Below are positions 37,439 to 37,516 of a stretch of DNA of 37,516 bases, one piece after another (position 1 is the first letter of the stretch; each line of letters opens with the position of its first letter). A model generated the notes under the pieces. That model was not told the DNA's origin. It was given only the letters and a program-made list of their open reading frames with translations, and made no database searches. The position numbers were made by a program, and so were the translations under genes. The stretch is from Akkermansiaceae bacterium. GTDB lineage: Bacteria > Verrucomicrobiota > Verrucomicrobiia > Verrucomicrobiales > Akkermansiaceae. The stretch spans positions 1 through 37,516 of the forward strand of contig JAPKDA010000013.1 of assembly GCA_028822695.1 (NCBI GenBank), in the 5' to 3' direction.

Positions 37439-37516
37439 TTACTTGTGGTCGTGATCTTTGTGGTCGCCGTGATCGTGATCCTCGTGATCCTCGTGATCCT
37501 CGTGATCCTCGTGATC
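37439..37516 (-). CDS. Histidine-rich C-terminus of a truncated gene, probable metal-binding tail
   Basis: Only the last 25 residues are in the window. They read four DHE triplets, then DHDHG, DHK and DHDHK, followed by a TAA at 37441-37439. Alternating Asp-His tails are typical of zinc or nickel transporters, metallochaperones and periplasmic metal-binding proteins. The family cannot be named from the tail. The coding repeat is the 9-base unit described below, so the length of the tail may vary. Confidence 0.6.
   Translation of the reverse strand, partial: DHEDHEDHEDHEDHDHGDHKDHDHK
37475..37516. repeat. 9-base tandem repeat GTGATCCTC
   Basis: GTGATCCTC is repeated 4.7 times up to the window edge. 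On the minus strand it encodes Asp-His-Glu triplets. The number of units beyond the window is unknown. Confidence 0.9.

Noticed and set aside
37475-37516. CRISPR or satellite nature of the 9-base tandem repeat
   Set aside because: Unit length is a multiple of three and the minus-strand frame reads a clean His-rich tail to a stop, so it is coding.

Overview
The window is about 37.5 kb of high-GC bacterial chromosome. No rRNA, tRNA or ribosomal-protein gene that would fix the taxonomy was recognised. Gram-negative membrane systems (an RND pump, a lipoprotein, PlsC), clade-restricted hypothetical proteins and GC-rich interspersed palindromic repeats at gene ends suggest Verrucomicrobiota or a relative. 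That placement is an inference.

Layout. 1-5000: selB (Sec-specific elongation factor) overlaps a small IF-1-like gene; next is a luxE-luxC type fatty-acid-reductase pair; all are on the minus strand. 5000-9100 (plus): a lipoprotein, then a compact operon tyrA-aroA-cmk-plsC. 9100-16640 (minus): gatA and gatC, two coupled tail-anchored proteins, a large RND transporter, and leuB. 16700-20400: a CaCA cation exchanger (plus), a truncated secreted-protein gene, selA, and a rhomboid-like membrane protein with a zinc ribbon (minus). 20400-25300 (plus): gcvT-gcvH-gcvP and a MutT/MTH1-like Nudix hydrolase. 25300-26170: a gene-poor segment of unlike composition with a run of small hairpins. 26170-32400 (minus): gltD and gltB. 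32750-35160 (plus): a glycosyltransferase and an EgtB-family enzyme that match SenB and SenA of selenoneine biosynthesis. 35210-35930: a decayed IS4-family element with terminal repeats and a target duplication. 36000-36780 (minus): a hydroxypyruvate-isomerase-like TIM barrel. 37439-end (minus): the His-rich tail of a gene cut by the window edge.

The unifying theme is selenium. Four genes in the window belong to two selenium routes. SelA and SelB charge and deliver selenocysteine to UGA codons. SenB and SenA are predicted to make a selenosugar and join it to hercynine to give selenoneine. Both routes need selenophosphate, yet no selD/senC is in the window, so one selenophosphate synthetase elsewhere may feed both. 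Neither selC (tRNA-Sec) nor egtD (hercynine synthesis) was seen. The other genes are mostly housekeeping: aromatic amino acids, leucine, glycine cleavage, glutamate synthase and tRNA transamidation.

Several short repeat families recur between genes, often directly at the 3' end of minus-strand genes; in selB the repeat contains the stop codon.
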